This document shows positions 19,226-27,727 of a stretch of DNA of 64,000 nucleotides, piece by piece (position 1 is the stretch's first letter; each line of letters starts with the position of its first letter). The DNA is taken from contig QFXC01000011.1 of assembly GCA_003349885.1 (NCBI GenBank), positions 878,360 through 942,359 on the forward strand. Direction: 5' to 3'. Origin of the DNA: an endosymbiont of Galathealinum brachiosum. GTDB taxonomy: Bacteria; Pseudomonadota; Gammaproteobacteria; SZUA-229. Under the pieces are notes generated by a model. It saw nothing but the letters and a program-made list of their open reading frames with translations. It made no database searches and had not been told where the DNA came from. The translations under genes were made by a program, and so were the position numbers.

Positions 19226-19341
19226 CTACGACATTTTCAGGCGATTCAACAGGCATTATTAGCTTGAAATATTAAAAATCGTCCCAAGATAGCCTGCACA
19301 CTGCGATTTCATCGCTATACCAATAAAGGGTAGGGTTAATT

Positions 19342-19363
19342 TCCGCTCCAGCTGGTGTAGAAT
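19342..19363 (+). promoter_or_regulatory. Probable apbC promoter
   Basis: TAGAAT at 19358-19363, followed by a GC-rich discriminator (TCGCGTC). A weak -35-like TTAATT at 19336-19341 is 16 bp upstream. A hairpin with GTGCCC/GGGCAC arms (19383-19408) then lies in the untranslated leader. This was read by eye only. Confidence 0.35.
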
Positions 19364-19436
19364 TCGCGTCACTAATTTTATAGTGCCCGGGATAACTCCT
19401 CAGGGCACCACACATTCAGGTTTTGGAGTAAATGCC

Positions 19437-20525
19437 ATGAGCGTTTCACAGCAACAGGTTGAAGAAGCAATTGCAAAATTTATAGATCCTTATTTAGAGA
19501 AGGATCTAAAAGCAGCAAATGCGGTTAAGGGTATTGATATTAATGGCACTGAAGTTGCGATTAAAGTTGTGCTGGGTTTCCCGGCTAAAGGTCATTACGC
19601 GAAAATCACTGATGAACTGACCAAGCTGGTAAGCGCGCTGGATGGTGTAGATTCGGTTAAGGTTGATGTGAGTCAGGATATAGTTGCTCACTCTGTACAA
19701 TCCAGCCTGAAACCTTTAGAAGGCATCAAAAATATTATTGCCGTGGCATCAGGTAAAGGCGGTGTGGGTAAATCTACAACGGCGGTTAATCTGGCACTGG
19801 CGCTAAGCAAAGAAGGCGCAAACGTGGGTATTCTGGATGCAGATATCTACGGTCCAAGTATTCCTCGTATGTTAGGCATTACTGACAAGCCCGAATCTGA
19901 AGATGGTAAAACATTGAGTCCAATGATGGGCCACGGTATGCAGGCTATGTCGATTGGTTTTATGATCGATGACGAAACCCCAATGATCTGGCGTGGCCCG
20001 ATGGTTACACAGGCACTTGAGCAGTTGCTGGTTGATACTCAGTGGAAAGATCTGGATTATCTTGTAATTGATTTACCGCCTGGAACAGGTGATGTTCAAT
20101 TAACACTGGCTCAGAAAGTACCGGTTAGTGGTGCAGTTATTGTTACAACACCTCAGGATATCGCTTTACTGGATGCTCGTAAGGGTCTGAAGATGTTTGA
20201 AAAAGTAGAAGTACCTGTACTGGGTATTATCGAAAACATGAGTGTTCACATTTGTTCAGAGTGTGGTCATGCTGAGCCTATCTTCGGTCAGGGCGGCGGT
20301 GAGCGCATGTCTGAAGACTACGATGTAGATTTTCTTGGTGCATTACCTCTGGATATGGCAATTCGTACTAGCGGTGATGAGGGTCAGCCTTCAGTTGCTG
20401 CGGATGAAAATGGCACTGTTGCTAGTATTTATCGTGAAATTGCACGTCGCACAGCGGCTAAGCTGGCTTCACAGGCGAAAGATTATAGTAGTAAGTTCCC
20501 GAATATTGTTATCGAGAACAACTAA
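19437..20525 (+). CDS. apbC: Fe-S cluster carrier ATPase ApbC/Mrp
   Basis: P-loop ATPase that carries and delivers [4Fe-4S] clusters in the cytoplasm, 362 aa. An N-terminal MIP18-like domain (about 1-85) precedes the ATPase. The deviant Walker A GKGGVGKS is at residues 106-113, then DADIYGPS and DLPPGTGD. The cluster ligands are the CSEC pair near residue 267. The ATG at 19437 has GGAG 10 bp upstream; an upstream GTG would add 18 residues that overlap a hairpin. Followed by a strong terminator, then dcd. Confidence 0.97.
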   Translation: MSVSQQQVEEAIAKFIDPYLEKDLKAANAVKGIDINGTEVAIKVVLGFPAKGHYAKITDELTKLVSALDGVDSVKVDVSQDIVAHSVQSSLKPLEGIKNIIAVASGKGGVGKSTTAVNLALALSKEGANVGILDADIYGPSIPRMLGITDKPESEDGKTLSPMMGHGMQAMSIGFMIDDETPMIWRGPMVTQALEQLLVDTQWKDLDYLVIDLPPGTGDVQLTLAQKVPVSGAVIVTTPQDIALLDARKGLKMFEKVEVPVLGIIENMSVHICSECGHAEPIFGQGGGERMSEDYDVDFLGALPLDMAIRTSGDEGQPSVAADENGTVASIYREIARRTAAKLASQAKDYSSKFPNIVIENN

Positions 20526-20546
20526 GCTAATTACAGCTTAGTTTGT

Positions 20547-20578
20547 AAAAAGGGCACTCCTTGTGGGTGCCCTTTTTT
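20547..20578. terminator. Bidirectional terminator after apbC
   Basis: AAAAAGGGCAC (20547-20557) pairs with GTGCCCTTTTTT (20567-20578) around a 9-nt loop, giving a GC stem with flanking A and T tracts. A smaller hairpin, CTAAGCT/AGCTTAG at 20522-20541, precedes it and includes the stop codon. Confidence 0.92.
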
Positions 20579-20603
20579 GTGCCTGTATAAATTATGATAG
20601 AAT
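20576..20603 (+). promoter_or_regulatory. Probable dcd promoter
   Basis: TAGAAT at 20598-20603 with a GCGCC discriminator, and a TTTGTG-like -35 about 16 bp upstream that overlaps the tail of the apbC terminator. The start codon follows about 40 bp later. The -10 and discriminator match the rRNA-type promoter at 63895. Confidence 0.4.
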
Positions 20604-20645
20604 GCGCCCTCAATTAATTCAGTGCATCCCGGGAAGCCGTAATCA

Positions 20646-21215
20646 ATGAGTATTAAGTCAGATAAGTGGATTCGTCGTATGGCGGAAAATGAAGGCATGA
20701 TCTCGCCATTTGAGCCAGGTCAGATTCGTTATGATAATAATGATAATCGACTGATATCTTACGGTACCTCGAGTTACGGTTACGATGTGCGCTGTGCGAA
20801 TGAATTTAAAATATTCACAAATATCAATTCGGCTATTGTGGATCCGAAAAATTTTGATGATGACAGTTTTGTCGATGTGCAATCTGATGTATGTATTATT
20901 CCGCCGAATTCCTTTGCTTTGGCTCGTACGGTTGAATATTTTAAAATTCCCCGCAGTGTATTAACGGTATGCCTTGGAAAATCAACTTATGCTCGCTGTG
21001 GCATTATTGTAAATGTGACTCCACTAGAGCCAGAGTGGGAAGGTCACGTAACGCTTGAGTTCTCGAACACAACGACCTTACCCGCAAAAATATATGCTAA
21101 TGAAGGCGTAGCGCAAATGCTATTTTTCGAGTCAGATGAAGTTTGTGAAACGTCTTATGGTGACCGAGCGGGTAAATATCAGGGACAGACAGGCGTTACA
21201 CTGCCTAAAGCATAA
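20646..21215 (+). CDS. dcd: dCTP deaminase
   Basis: Trimeric deaminase that turns dCTP into dUTP for thymidylate synthesis, 189 aa, about the usual length. Family segments are present: [13 protein letters not shown] at the start, SYGYDVR near 42, the [11 protein letters not shown] active-site loop near 110, and the C-terminal [14 protein letters not shown] lid that closes over the nucleotide. Placing dcd after apbC is the usual gammaproteobacterial order. A terminator separates the two, so it has its own promoter. Confidence 0.97.
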   Translation: MSIKSDKWIRRMAENEGMISPFEPGQIRYDNNDNRLISYGTSSYGYDVRCANEFKIFTNINSAIVDPKNFDDDSFVDVQSDVCIIPPNSFALARTVEYFKIPRSVLTVCLGKSTYARCGIIVNVTPLEPEWEGHVTLEFSNTTTLPAKIYANEGVAQMLFFESDEVCETSYGDRAGKYQGQTGVTLPKA

Positions 21216-21362
21216 GCTAAACTCTGGTAATAAGCAGAATGATGTAACGCATTTATTCTGAAATATCTATTTTATCTATTCATTGTCCAGAGTAGATAAA
21301 GTAGACTATTCGTAAATGATCTAAAATTTCTAAAGAACTTAAAATAACAGGAAACAGATCCT

Positions 21363-22217
21363 TTGCTCAGTCTTGAAAAACTAATCGAACGCAGTGGAAA
21401 ACTAGGCAGCCTGCCCGCCATTGTTTATAAAGTGTTTGCGGTAATGGATGAGTCTCATTCTACCGCCACTAAAATTGGTAAAGTCATTAATGATGACCCG
21501 GCTTTGACCGCGCGTTTACTTAAACTGGTTAATAGCCCTTTTTATGGCTTCACTGCAAAAGTTGATACGGTTTATCGGGCTGTTGCATTAATCGGTCACG
21601 AAGAATTACGCAGTGTTGTTATTGCAGCATCAGCTATTAATGTCTTTAATGGTATTCCTGCAGAACTTGTTTCAATGAAAGATTTCTGGAAACGAAGTTT
21701 AGCTGTTGCGGTAACTGCGAGAGTGCTGGCTGCATTTAAACGTGAAAAAACTATTGAGCGATTTTTTATAGCGGGTTTGTTACACGATATTGGTTCGTTG
21801 TTAATGTACCTGAAACTGCCAGAAGAAATGGCGCAGGTATTACAGCAGGAAACATCTAATGGTATTGAGCGCGCCAGAACTGAAAAAGAAATAATTGGTT
21901 ATGAACATACAGAAGTAGGCGGTGGTCTTTTAAAAAAATGGAACCTTCCGCCACAAATATGTGCATCTGTTCGCTATCAGTTAGAGCCCGGTAAAGCGCC
22001 CGAAAAAGAACAGGAATCTGCCTGGTTGCTGTGTCTGGCTAATGAAATAGTGGATAAACATTTTGATCTGGAAACCGGTAGTGAGCTTGAAGAAATCGCT
22101 GGTGAAATTGATATAACTGTCTGGCAGCAAAACAAGTTAGACCCCTCTTTGTTGTCAACAATACTTGAAAAAGTTCAGCAGCAATTTGAGAGCTCAAAAG
22201 ATGTTCTTATTTCCTGA
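21363..22217 (+). CDS. HDOD-domain signalling protein
   Basis: Soluble 284-aa protein made almost wholly of one HDOD domain (about residues 10-210). The DPALTARLLKLVNSPFYG and HDIGSLLMYL motifs are visible. HDOD proteins resemble HD phosphodiesterases but usually lack the full metal-binding set and act as regulatory scaffolds. The start is a TTG at 21363 with AGGAAA 9-10 bp before it. It is the first of several signalling genes up to 29.5 kb and is separated from the receiver-domain protein by a leftward lipoprotein gene. Confidence 0.9.
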   Translation: MLSLEKLIERSGKLGSLPAIVYKVFAVMDESHSTATKIGKVINDDPALTARLLKLVNSPFYGFTAKVDTVYRAVALIGHEELRSVVIAASAINVFNGIPAELVSMKDFWKRSLAVAVTARVLAAFKREKTIERFFIAGLLHDIGSLLMYLKLPEEMAQVLQQETSNGIERARTEKEIIGYEHTEVGGGLLKKWNLPPQICASVRYQLEPGKAPEKEQESAWLLCLANEIVDKHFDLETGSELEEIAGEIDITVWQQNKLDPSLLSTILEKVQQQFESSKDVLIS

Positions 22218-22315
22218 TTCAGTTAGTTTTCTCTGATTACCACGGTATTTTGTGGGAACCAGAAATAACTTCAGTATTATGGAATATGCGTCTCTTAAGT
22301 CAGTAGAGTTAATGT

Positions 22316-22693
22316 CTATTCAGGTAACTGAATAAAACGCGCAATTACTTTTCCGTCCTTTATCAACTCGGCTTTATCTTCACCTTCAACATTGAGTTGA
22401 TAAATATCCTTAACCTCCTGATCTTCAGAGCGCAAACATTCAATACCTATATTCTGGCTACTTGTAGCAGACCAGCCGCAATAATGAGTTGGCGTCTCTA
22501 TGCCATCTGTAAAAATTTCCAGCCTTGATTCGAAATGCACAAGCATCTTGGAAAAATGAGCAGCATTGTCACCAGATGCTACCCAGTTTCCAGAGGCAGG
22601 GTGAGGAGTGCAGGCAGATAAAGTTAAGAGGCTTAGCAAAAAAAGAGCACTTAATAATACTCTGGGTAATTTGGTAATTAATGATAGCGACAT
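22316..22693 (-). CDS. Small lipoprotein of unknown function
   Basis: Exported 125-aa protein with a lipobox LSAC at C28. About 97 residues follow, with three further cysteines and an alternating strand pattern that suggests a small beta domain. No family recognised. The only leftward gene among the signalling genes. Its start lies about 230 bp from the divergent receiver-domain gene. Confidence 0.7.
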   Translation of the reverse strand: MSLSLITKLPRVLLSALFLLSLLTLSACTPHPASGNWVASGDNAAHFSKMLVHFESRLEIFTDGIETPTHYCGWSATSSQNIGIECLRSEDQEVKDIYQLNVEGEDKAELIKDGKVIARFIQLPE

Positions 22694-22926
22694 AGGTTTT
22701 ATTCTCTAAAAATTAAGGTATGGAAAATCTCGTCCATAGGGTGTTGGTATTGAATTAAACAACAAGGTTTTTAATGTGTCTAGTACATTGGTCAAGTGCT
22801 AAGATATATTCATGATATATACTATAGAACAATGCAGTAATTTATAGAGCTAAATTATTGTCTCTATAAATGATCGAAAAATGCGTTTGTAAGTGATATT
22901 CTAGACTTAAGTACAATATACGCCTA

Positions 22927-23331
22927 ATGGCCAATAGAAAGATGAAATCAAGCAGTAGCAGAACCATACTTATCGTTGATGATGAAGAAGCATTGAGTCA
23001 TATGCTTAATGATTTGCTGTCGGGTGAAGGTTATAAGGTATTAGAAGCAAATAATGCTGCAAGAGCGCTTGGTGTTCTTAAGTCGACGCATGTGGATTTA
23101 ATGATTTCAGATATAATTATGCCAGGTATGGATGGGTTTGAACTGGTCGCAAAAGTAAAAGAGCTGTATCCGCAGGTAAAAATTCAATTAGTGAGTGGCT
23201 ATAGTGAGCAGATACAGGATGATAATGTGCTGCACAAGAAGATACTCTATAAGCCATATAGCCAGTTTGATATGATTGATCGGGTAAAAGACATCTTAAG
23301 TAGTGATGGTCTTGATAACGTAAATCAATAG
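22927..23331 (+). CDS. Stand-alone response-regulator receiver
   Basis: Single receiver domain of 134 aa with no output domain. Acidic pair DDE at 18-20, phosphoacceptor D62 in the ISDIIMPGMDG strand, and the conserved lysine in the LYKPYS strand. CheY-like proteins of this sort work by protein contact. No kinase is directly next to it. The following gene, an HDOD-GGDEF enzyme 245 bp downstream, is a plausible partner. Confidence 0.92.
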   Translation: MANRKMKSSSSRTILIVDDEEALSHMLNDLLSGEGYKVLEANNAARALGVLKSTHVDLMISDIIMPGMDGFELVAKVKELYPQVKIQLVSGYSEQIQDDNVLHKKILYKPYSQFDMIDRVKDILSSDGLDNVNQ

Positions 23332-23575
23332 TTTCCTAATGGGCGTGATATATATTTTTATCCAGGTGAGTGGCTATTTTTTATCTAGAAACCCATAAAA
23401 CATAATAAAAACAGTATGTTCTGTACTTGTTCCTCGGCAGAATAATCTTTATACATATCAATATTTAATAAAAAGTAAGTCTTTATTATCTTCTGTCCTG
23501 CCTAACAAAGTGGAGTTTGTTTATTCGTCAACTATAATTAAATACGTCTAAATATTTCTTCTTTATGAGCATAAA

Positions 23576-25081
23576 ATGGTAAGTGAGTGCAGAAAAAGTA
23601 CAGTTATACCACCAGCAGTGGAGTCATTATTAGCTTCATGTACTAATTTGCCTAGCCTGCCGTCTGTTGTTGTTAAAATTATCGATGCTAGTAAGGACCC
23701 TGATATCAGCCTGACTGATGTTGCGGATATTATTCGTGTTGACCCCGCTTTATCGGTAAAACTACTCAAAGTTGCTAATTCATCTCTTTACGCAAGGCGT
23801 CGAAAAATAACAAGTTTGCGTGAAGCTTTAACACTACTGGGGCTGAACGCATCACTGACAATTGCGCTAAGTTTCTCCATTGTTAAGTCACTTAATAAAA
23901 GTTTAGATGCCAGAATCAATTATGATATGTTCTGGAAAAGATCAATTTTATCAGCAACTATCGCTCGACAAATAGGTTTAAAGCTTAAACTTCCAAATCT
24001 TGAAGATTTTTTCCTGGCTAGTCTGTTACAGGATATTGGGATTTTGGCAATCGACTGTTCAAGTATCAATGGGATGGAGAATAACTATTCATCTAGTCAC
24101 ATGGACAGGATTCATAGTGAAAAAAATGAGCTAGGAGTTGATCATTCAGATGTTGGTGCCTGGTTATTAAAGTCATGGAATATACCTGAAAAACTATATA
24201 AGGCAGTTTTGTGTAGCCATGTAGCATTTAATAAACCTGTAAAAGCATATGAAGAAGAAATTTTTTATCAATGTGTTGGTCTTTCAGGGGGACTTGCTGA
24301 TTTATGGTTTGAAAATAACAGGCAAAAAACGCTTGAGCAGAATTTTTCATCGATTGAAGACATTCTTGGTTTTAAAAATGAAGAAGTTAACGATTTTATA
24401 AATGAAATAAATGATATGTTGCCAGAAATGTCGAGTTTATTTGAGATGAATCTGGTTGATGAGAAAACACGTGAACAACTTATAAGTGAAGCGCGCGATA
24501 TATTAATGGTACGGAATCTTGACCTTATAAGGCAGTGTGAAGAACATCAGAAAGAAGTAAGTGATTTACTTAAAAAATCAAGAGATATTGAAGAAGAAGC
24601 CAGTCATGATCATTTAACGGGAGTATATAATCGTAAATATATAGATAAACTGTTAAATGAAAAGTTTAACAATGATGATGATTATGAACCAATGTCGCTT
24701 GCTTTTATCGATATAGATGATTTCAAATTGATAAATGATACCTATGGTCATTTGGCTGGTGATAAGGTATTACAGGGTATAGCCAGTTTTTTTACGGATA
24801 ATATACGTGAGACAGATGTAGTTGCTCGATATGGTGGTGATGAATTTTTACTTTTATTACCCAATACTTGTTCTGATATAGCGCACGACCTATTAAAGCG
24901 ATTAAATAATAAACTGGAGAAAAGTTCAGGCACAAATTTTGAAGGTAATTTATTAAAGGTTTCAATTTCATTTGGTATGGCTACCCATGTAAAGGATGCT
25001 ATCTTTGAAAAATTACATGATTTAATACAGGCAGCTGATAAAGAACTGTATAACGCAAAGAAAAATAAAAAATATCTGTAA
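23576..25081 (+). CDS. HDOD-GGDEF diguanylate cyclase
   Basis: Two-domain soluble protein of 501 aa. The HDOD domain spans about 15-215 (DPALSVKLLKVANSSLY). A charged helical linker leads into a GGDEF domain from about 345. The active-site YGGDEF is at about 419-424, and an inhibitory-site RETD lies five residues before it, so the cyclase looks active and feedback-inhibited by c-di-GMP. It should raise c-di-GMP in response to whatever the HDOD domain senses. No membrane segment. Confidence 0.93.
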   Translation: MVSECRKSTVIPPAVESLLASCTNLPSLPSVVVKIIDASKDPDISLTDVADIIRVDPALSVKLLKVANSSLYARRRKITSLREALTLLGLNASLTIALSFSIVKSLNKSLDARINYDMFWKRSILSATIARQIGLKLKLPNLEDFFLASLLQDIGILAIDCSSINGMENNYSSSHMDRIHSEKNELGVDHSDVGAWLLKSWNIPEKLYKAVLCSHVAFNKPVKAYEEEIFYQCVGLSGGLADLWFENNRQKTLEQNFSSIEDILGFKNEEVNDFINEINDMLPEMSSLFEMNLVDEKTREQLISEARDILMVRNLDLIRQCEEHQKEVSDLLKKSRDIEEEASHDHLTGVYNRKYIDKLLNEKFNNDDDYEPMSLAFIDIDDFKLINDTYGHLAGDKVLQGIASFFTDNIRETDVVARYGGDEFLLLLPNTCSDIAHDLLKRLNNKLEKSSGTNFEGNLLKVSISFGMATHVKDAIFEKLHDLIQAADKELYNAKKNKKYL

Positions 25082-25501
25082 GAACATCATAGAAAATAAA
25101 TCTATGTCTATGTCTATGTCTATGTCTATGTCTATAATATTAGTATTCTTCCTGTTTATATTAACTGATTTATCGATATCGATTTTTTAGTGATTTTATA
25201 AATAAATCTGTCTATCGCTTCAGCGCACTCTATTGGTGCGTTGAGTCCGCTTCTAGATAACCTTACATAGTACAGGTCTATTTGTATTGAAGAATGAGAT
25301 TAAATAAATTGATTAGCATACTTTAAGTATATATCTGTGAATAGCTTATTAGTTATTGTTTTCTTTGAAAAAGATTAAGAAAACAAGCGTATAAGGGGCG
25401 GATTTCATACCAAAAATAACTTGCGAAATACCGGTGGCTCAATGAATAATGTAATAAAAATGATAAAAAAAAATAAAAAATTATGAAACTGAGGAATCAA
25501 G
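25082..25501. other. 420-bp intergenic region before the response regulator
   Basis: AT-rich gap with no coding signal that I can see. It holds the hexamer tandem repeat (25101-25135), a CGCAC/GTGCG small hairpin near 25225-25245 and a long A-rich stretch (25455-25485) just before the ribosome binding site of the next gene. No clear terminator or promoter could be fixed. Confidence 0.6.
25101..25135. repeat. TCTATG hexanucleotide tandem repeat
   Basis: Five perfect TCTATG units followed by a partial TCTAT. It starts 20 bp after the HDOD-GGDEF stop codon, outside any coding frame. Copy number could vary by slippage. The effect, if any, would be on mRNA 3' structure. Confidence 0.9.
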
Positions 25502-26470
25502 TTGAAAATTGCTGTTATTGATGACGAAATTGATATTCGTGATATTGTTAGGACAGTTTTAGAAAAGGAAGGCTATGATATTGTTGAGGCAGAAAATGGA
25601 ATATCAGGACTGGAGTTGATTCGTAAATCAGCACCGGACCTTATTGTATGCGACATAACTATGCCAGAGATGACGGGTGATGAGCTGTTTAAAGTGTTGC
25701 GTGAATCAGAATCAGACCTTGCAGTAATACCGTTTGTCTTTTTAAGTGGTAGTGTGGATACTGAAGATAAAATAAAAAGACTAAATAATGGTGCCGATGG
25801 TTGTTTTAAGAAGCCGGTTAATCTCAGCTTGTTGGTAGCACATATAAATTCACATCTTTCAAGAGTCGCTCGTGTCTCAGAATTTTTTAAAAAAAATCTG
25901 GATGATATCGCTGAGGCATTACCTAATTCTATTAATCATGATTTTTCAACTTATAAATCCTTAACTGTTAATACTTTAGGTTATATTAGTGTGCTTGTAT
26001 CGGCAATTAACGTTGATAGAGAAAAGAATCAAGATGAACAAATGACGGTAAAAAAGTTAACAACAGAGAATAGTGATGTAGTTGTTGATAATTTCTCACG
26101 ACTTTTGGTTAAAGATGTCGTGCAAAGTGAGATAGATTATATTCATTATTGCTTGAATGGGTTTAAAGAAAGAAGAAAGCTAGTTAGATCGGCGAATGGT
26201 GAAGATTTGAGCTGGACTATGATCTTTATGGTTGTCGAGGCAGAATTAGAAGGTTTTAAATTATTTGTTTCTGATTTATATGTAAGCGTTCCATGCGCAA
26301 AATCAACAATTAATGCAAGAATAAGTAGTCTAATTGAGGATGATGTTCTAATAAAAAGTTGTGATTTAAGCGATGGTCGAAGGCAGCAGTTAATGTTAAC
26401 GGAGCGCTTTAGAGATGAGTTAATGAATCATATAAAGGCTAATATTGAAATGGTTAAACAGGTTGGATAA
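25502..26470 (+). CDS. Response regulator with winged-helix output
   Basis: 322-aa protein. The receiver domain is at 1-120, with DDE at 7-9, phosphoacceptor D51 in VCDITMPEMTG and a FKKPVN lysine strand. The central part (about 125-200) is unfamiliar. The C-terminal 100 residues look like a winged helix: a VPCAKSTINARISSLIEDDVLIK recognition-helix zone and DGRRQQLMLTERF wing. This layout resembles MarR-like DNA readers. TTG start with a GAGG site upstream. It heads a trio with a periplasmic binding protein and a sensor kinase, and is probably the target of that kinase. Confidence 0.85.
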   Translation: MKIAVIDDEIDIRDIVRTVLEKEGYDIVEAENGISGLELIRKSAPDLIVCDITMPEMTGDELFKVLRESESDLAVIPFVFLSGSVDTEDKIKRLNNGADGCFKKPVNLSLLVAHINSHLSRVARVSEFFKKNLDDIAEALPNSINHDFSTYKSLTVNTLGYISVLVSAINVDREKNQDEQMTVKKLTTENSDVVVDNFSRLLVKDVVQSEIDYIHYCLNGFKERRKLVRSANGEDLSWTMIFMVVEAELEGFKLFVSDLYVSVPCAKSTINARISSLIEDDVLIKSCDLSDGRRQQLMLTERFRDELMNHIKANIEMVKQVG

Positions 26471-26617
26471 CTTATATTGTTAGGATTCAATATAAGTAAG
26501 GTGCTGTAAATTTAACGGGTATGGTTTGTGCCATTAATTGATAATATTGTATCAAGGTTAAATAAAAACATTTGAGTTTAAATGTTTTTATTGTTGCGTT
26601 ATAAGGTGATGGATTAA

Positions 26618-27727
26618 ATGCGCAGTAATAGTGTAAAGGTGTTTTTTACGTTTTGTATGAAACGTAACGATTTATTCTCATTTGTTTTGATAATCTACTG
26701 TCTTGTTAATTATCAAAATGCAATGGCTCAAAATAATTCAAATCATAAAAAAATTCATATAGGTGTTTTATATTGGTCTATGAACATTCCAGGTCAGGTT
26801 GCTATGCGAGATGGACTTGAGTTGGAAGCTGATATGATAAATGATCGATCATTAAGTAACGGGCTTCCCCGTGTTGAACTATTGAAACGAGTGGCAGGTG
26901 ATGGTCAAAAAGGGATTGAGAAGCAAATCTCTCAAATGTATGAGCTTATTAAGTTAAAACCGGATGCTATTATTGTCCAGCCAACTGATAACGTAGCACT
27001 TGTAGATCCACTAAGAGAAGCAAACAGACAAAATATTCCTGTCATTGCTTACGATCAGTATATAAGTGGAGGGGAGCTGTCAGGGTTTATTACATCTGAT
27101 AATGAGCAGGCCGGGTATCTGAATGGCGAATATGTGGCAAGCCATTTTCCAGATGATCAAAAAATAAAACTAATTTTAGTCGAATACCCTCATGTCTCTT
27201 CTACCGTAGAGCGTTTAAATGGTTTTTTAGATTCTTTGAGTGATCATGGGCAATTATATGAAATATTAAAAACATATAAAGCTGTGCAACCAGAAGAGGG
27301 ACGCAGGGCCGGATTGAGTATATTAAAAGACTTTCCAGAGCATGGGAGTATAGACGTTATTTTTACTGTTAATGATGGTGGCGGCTTGAGCGTTGTGGAT
27401 GCACTTGTAAGTGGTGGGCGAGATGAGATTATGGTTGTTAGTATTGATGGTGATCCAGAGTCTGTGAAAAATATACAAGCTGGTCGATTAACGCAAATTG
27501 ATTCGGCGCAGTTTTGTGGAGCAATTGGGAGTGAGGCAATGATTAGCGGTTATAAAGTGGCAACAAACCAGCCTGTTAAGAAGCATATATTAATTCCGGT
27601 ATTTCCAGTGACTATAAAAACGCTCTCACTCTACTCAGGTTGGTCAGGTGATATACCTCAATCTTTTCGTAAACCATGGACAGCGAATGACCCCATATGG
27701 ACGGGCAAGATAATAACTGATAAATGA
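26618..27727 (+). CDS. Periplasmic sugar-type binding protein
   Basis: Exported 369-aa protein of the RbsB/LacI-like substrate-binding family (Peripla_BP_4 type). The signal peptide ends near residue 38 (NAMAQ). The two-lobe pattern is visible: IHIGVLYWSMNIPGQ start, AIIVQPTDNVALVDPL, IPVIAYDQY, and VFTVNDGGGLSVVDAL. There is no ABC transporter permease or ATPase nearby. Instead the stop overlaps the start of a sensor kinase, so it probably presents a ligand to that kinase, as TorT does for TorS or LuxP for LuxQ. The ligand is unknown. Confidence 0.88.
   Translation: MRSNSVKVFFTFCMKRNDLFSFVLIIYCLVNYQNAMAQNNSNHKKIHIGVLYWSMNIPGQVAMRDGLELEADMINDRSLSNGLPRVELLKRVAGDGQKGIEKQISQMYELIKLKPDAIIVQPTDNVALVDPLREANRQNIPVIAYDQYISGGELSGFITSDNEQAGYLNGEYVASHFPDDQKIKLILVEYPHVSSTVERLNGFLDSLSDHGQLYEILKTYKAVQPEEGRRAGLSILKDFPEHGSIDVIFTVNDGGGLSVVDALVSGGRDEIMVVSIDGDPESVKNIQAGRLTQIDSAQFCGAIGSEAMISGYKVATNQPVKKHILIPVFPVTIKTLSLYSGWSGDIPQSFRKPWTANDPIWTGKIITDK

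Noticed and set aside
19383..19408. Riboswitch upstream of apbC
   Set aside because: Only one GTGCCC/GGGCAC hairpin is present, without any known aptamer pattern.
25101..25135. CRISPR-like repeat
   Set aside because: The units are 6 bp and directly joined, with no spacers and no cas genes.
26618..27727. Sugar ABC transporter binding protein
   Set aside because: No permease or ATPase gene nearby; the gene overlaps a sensor kinase instead.
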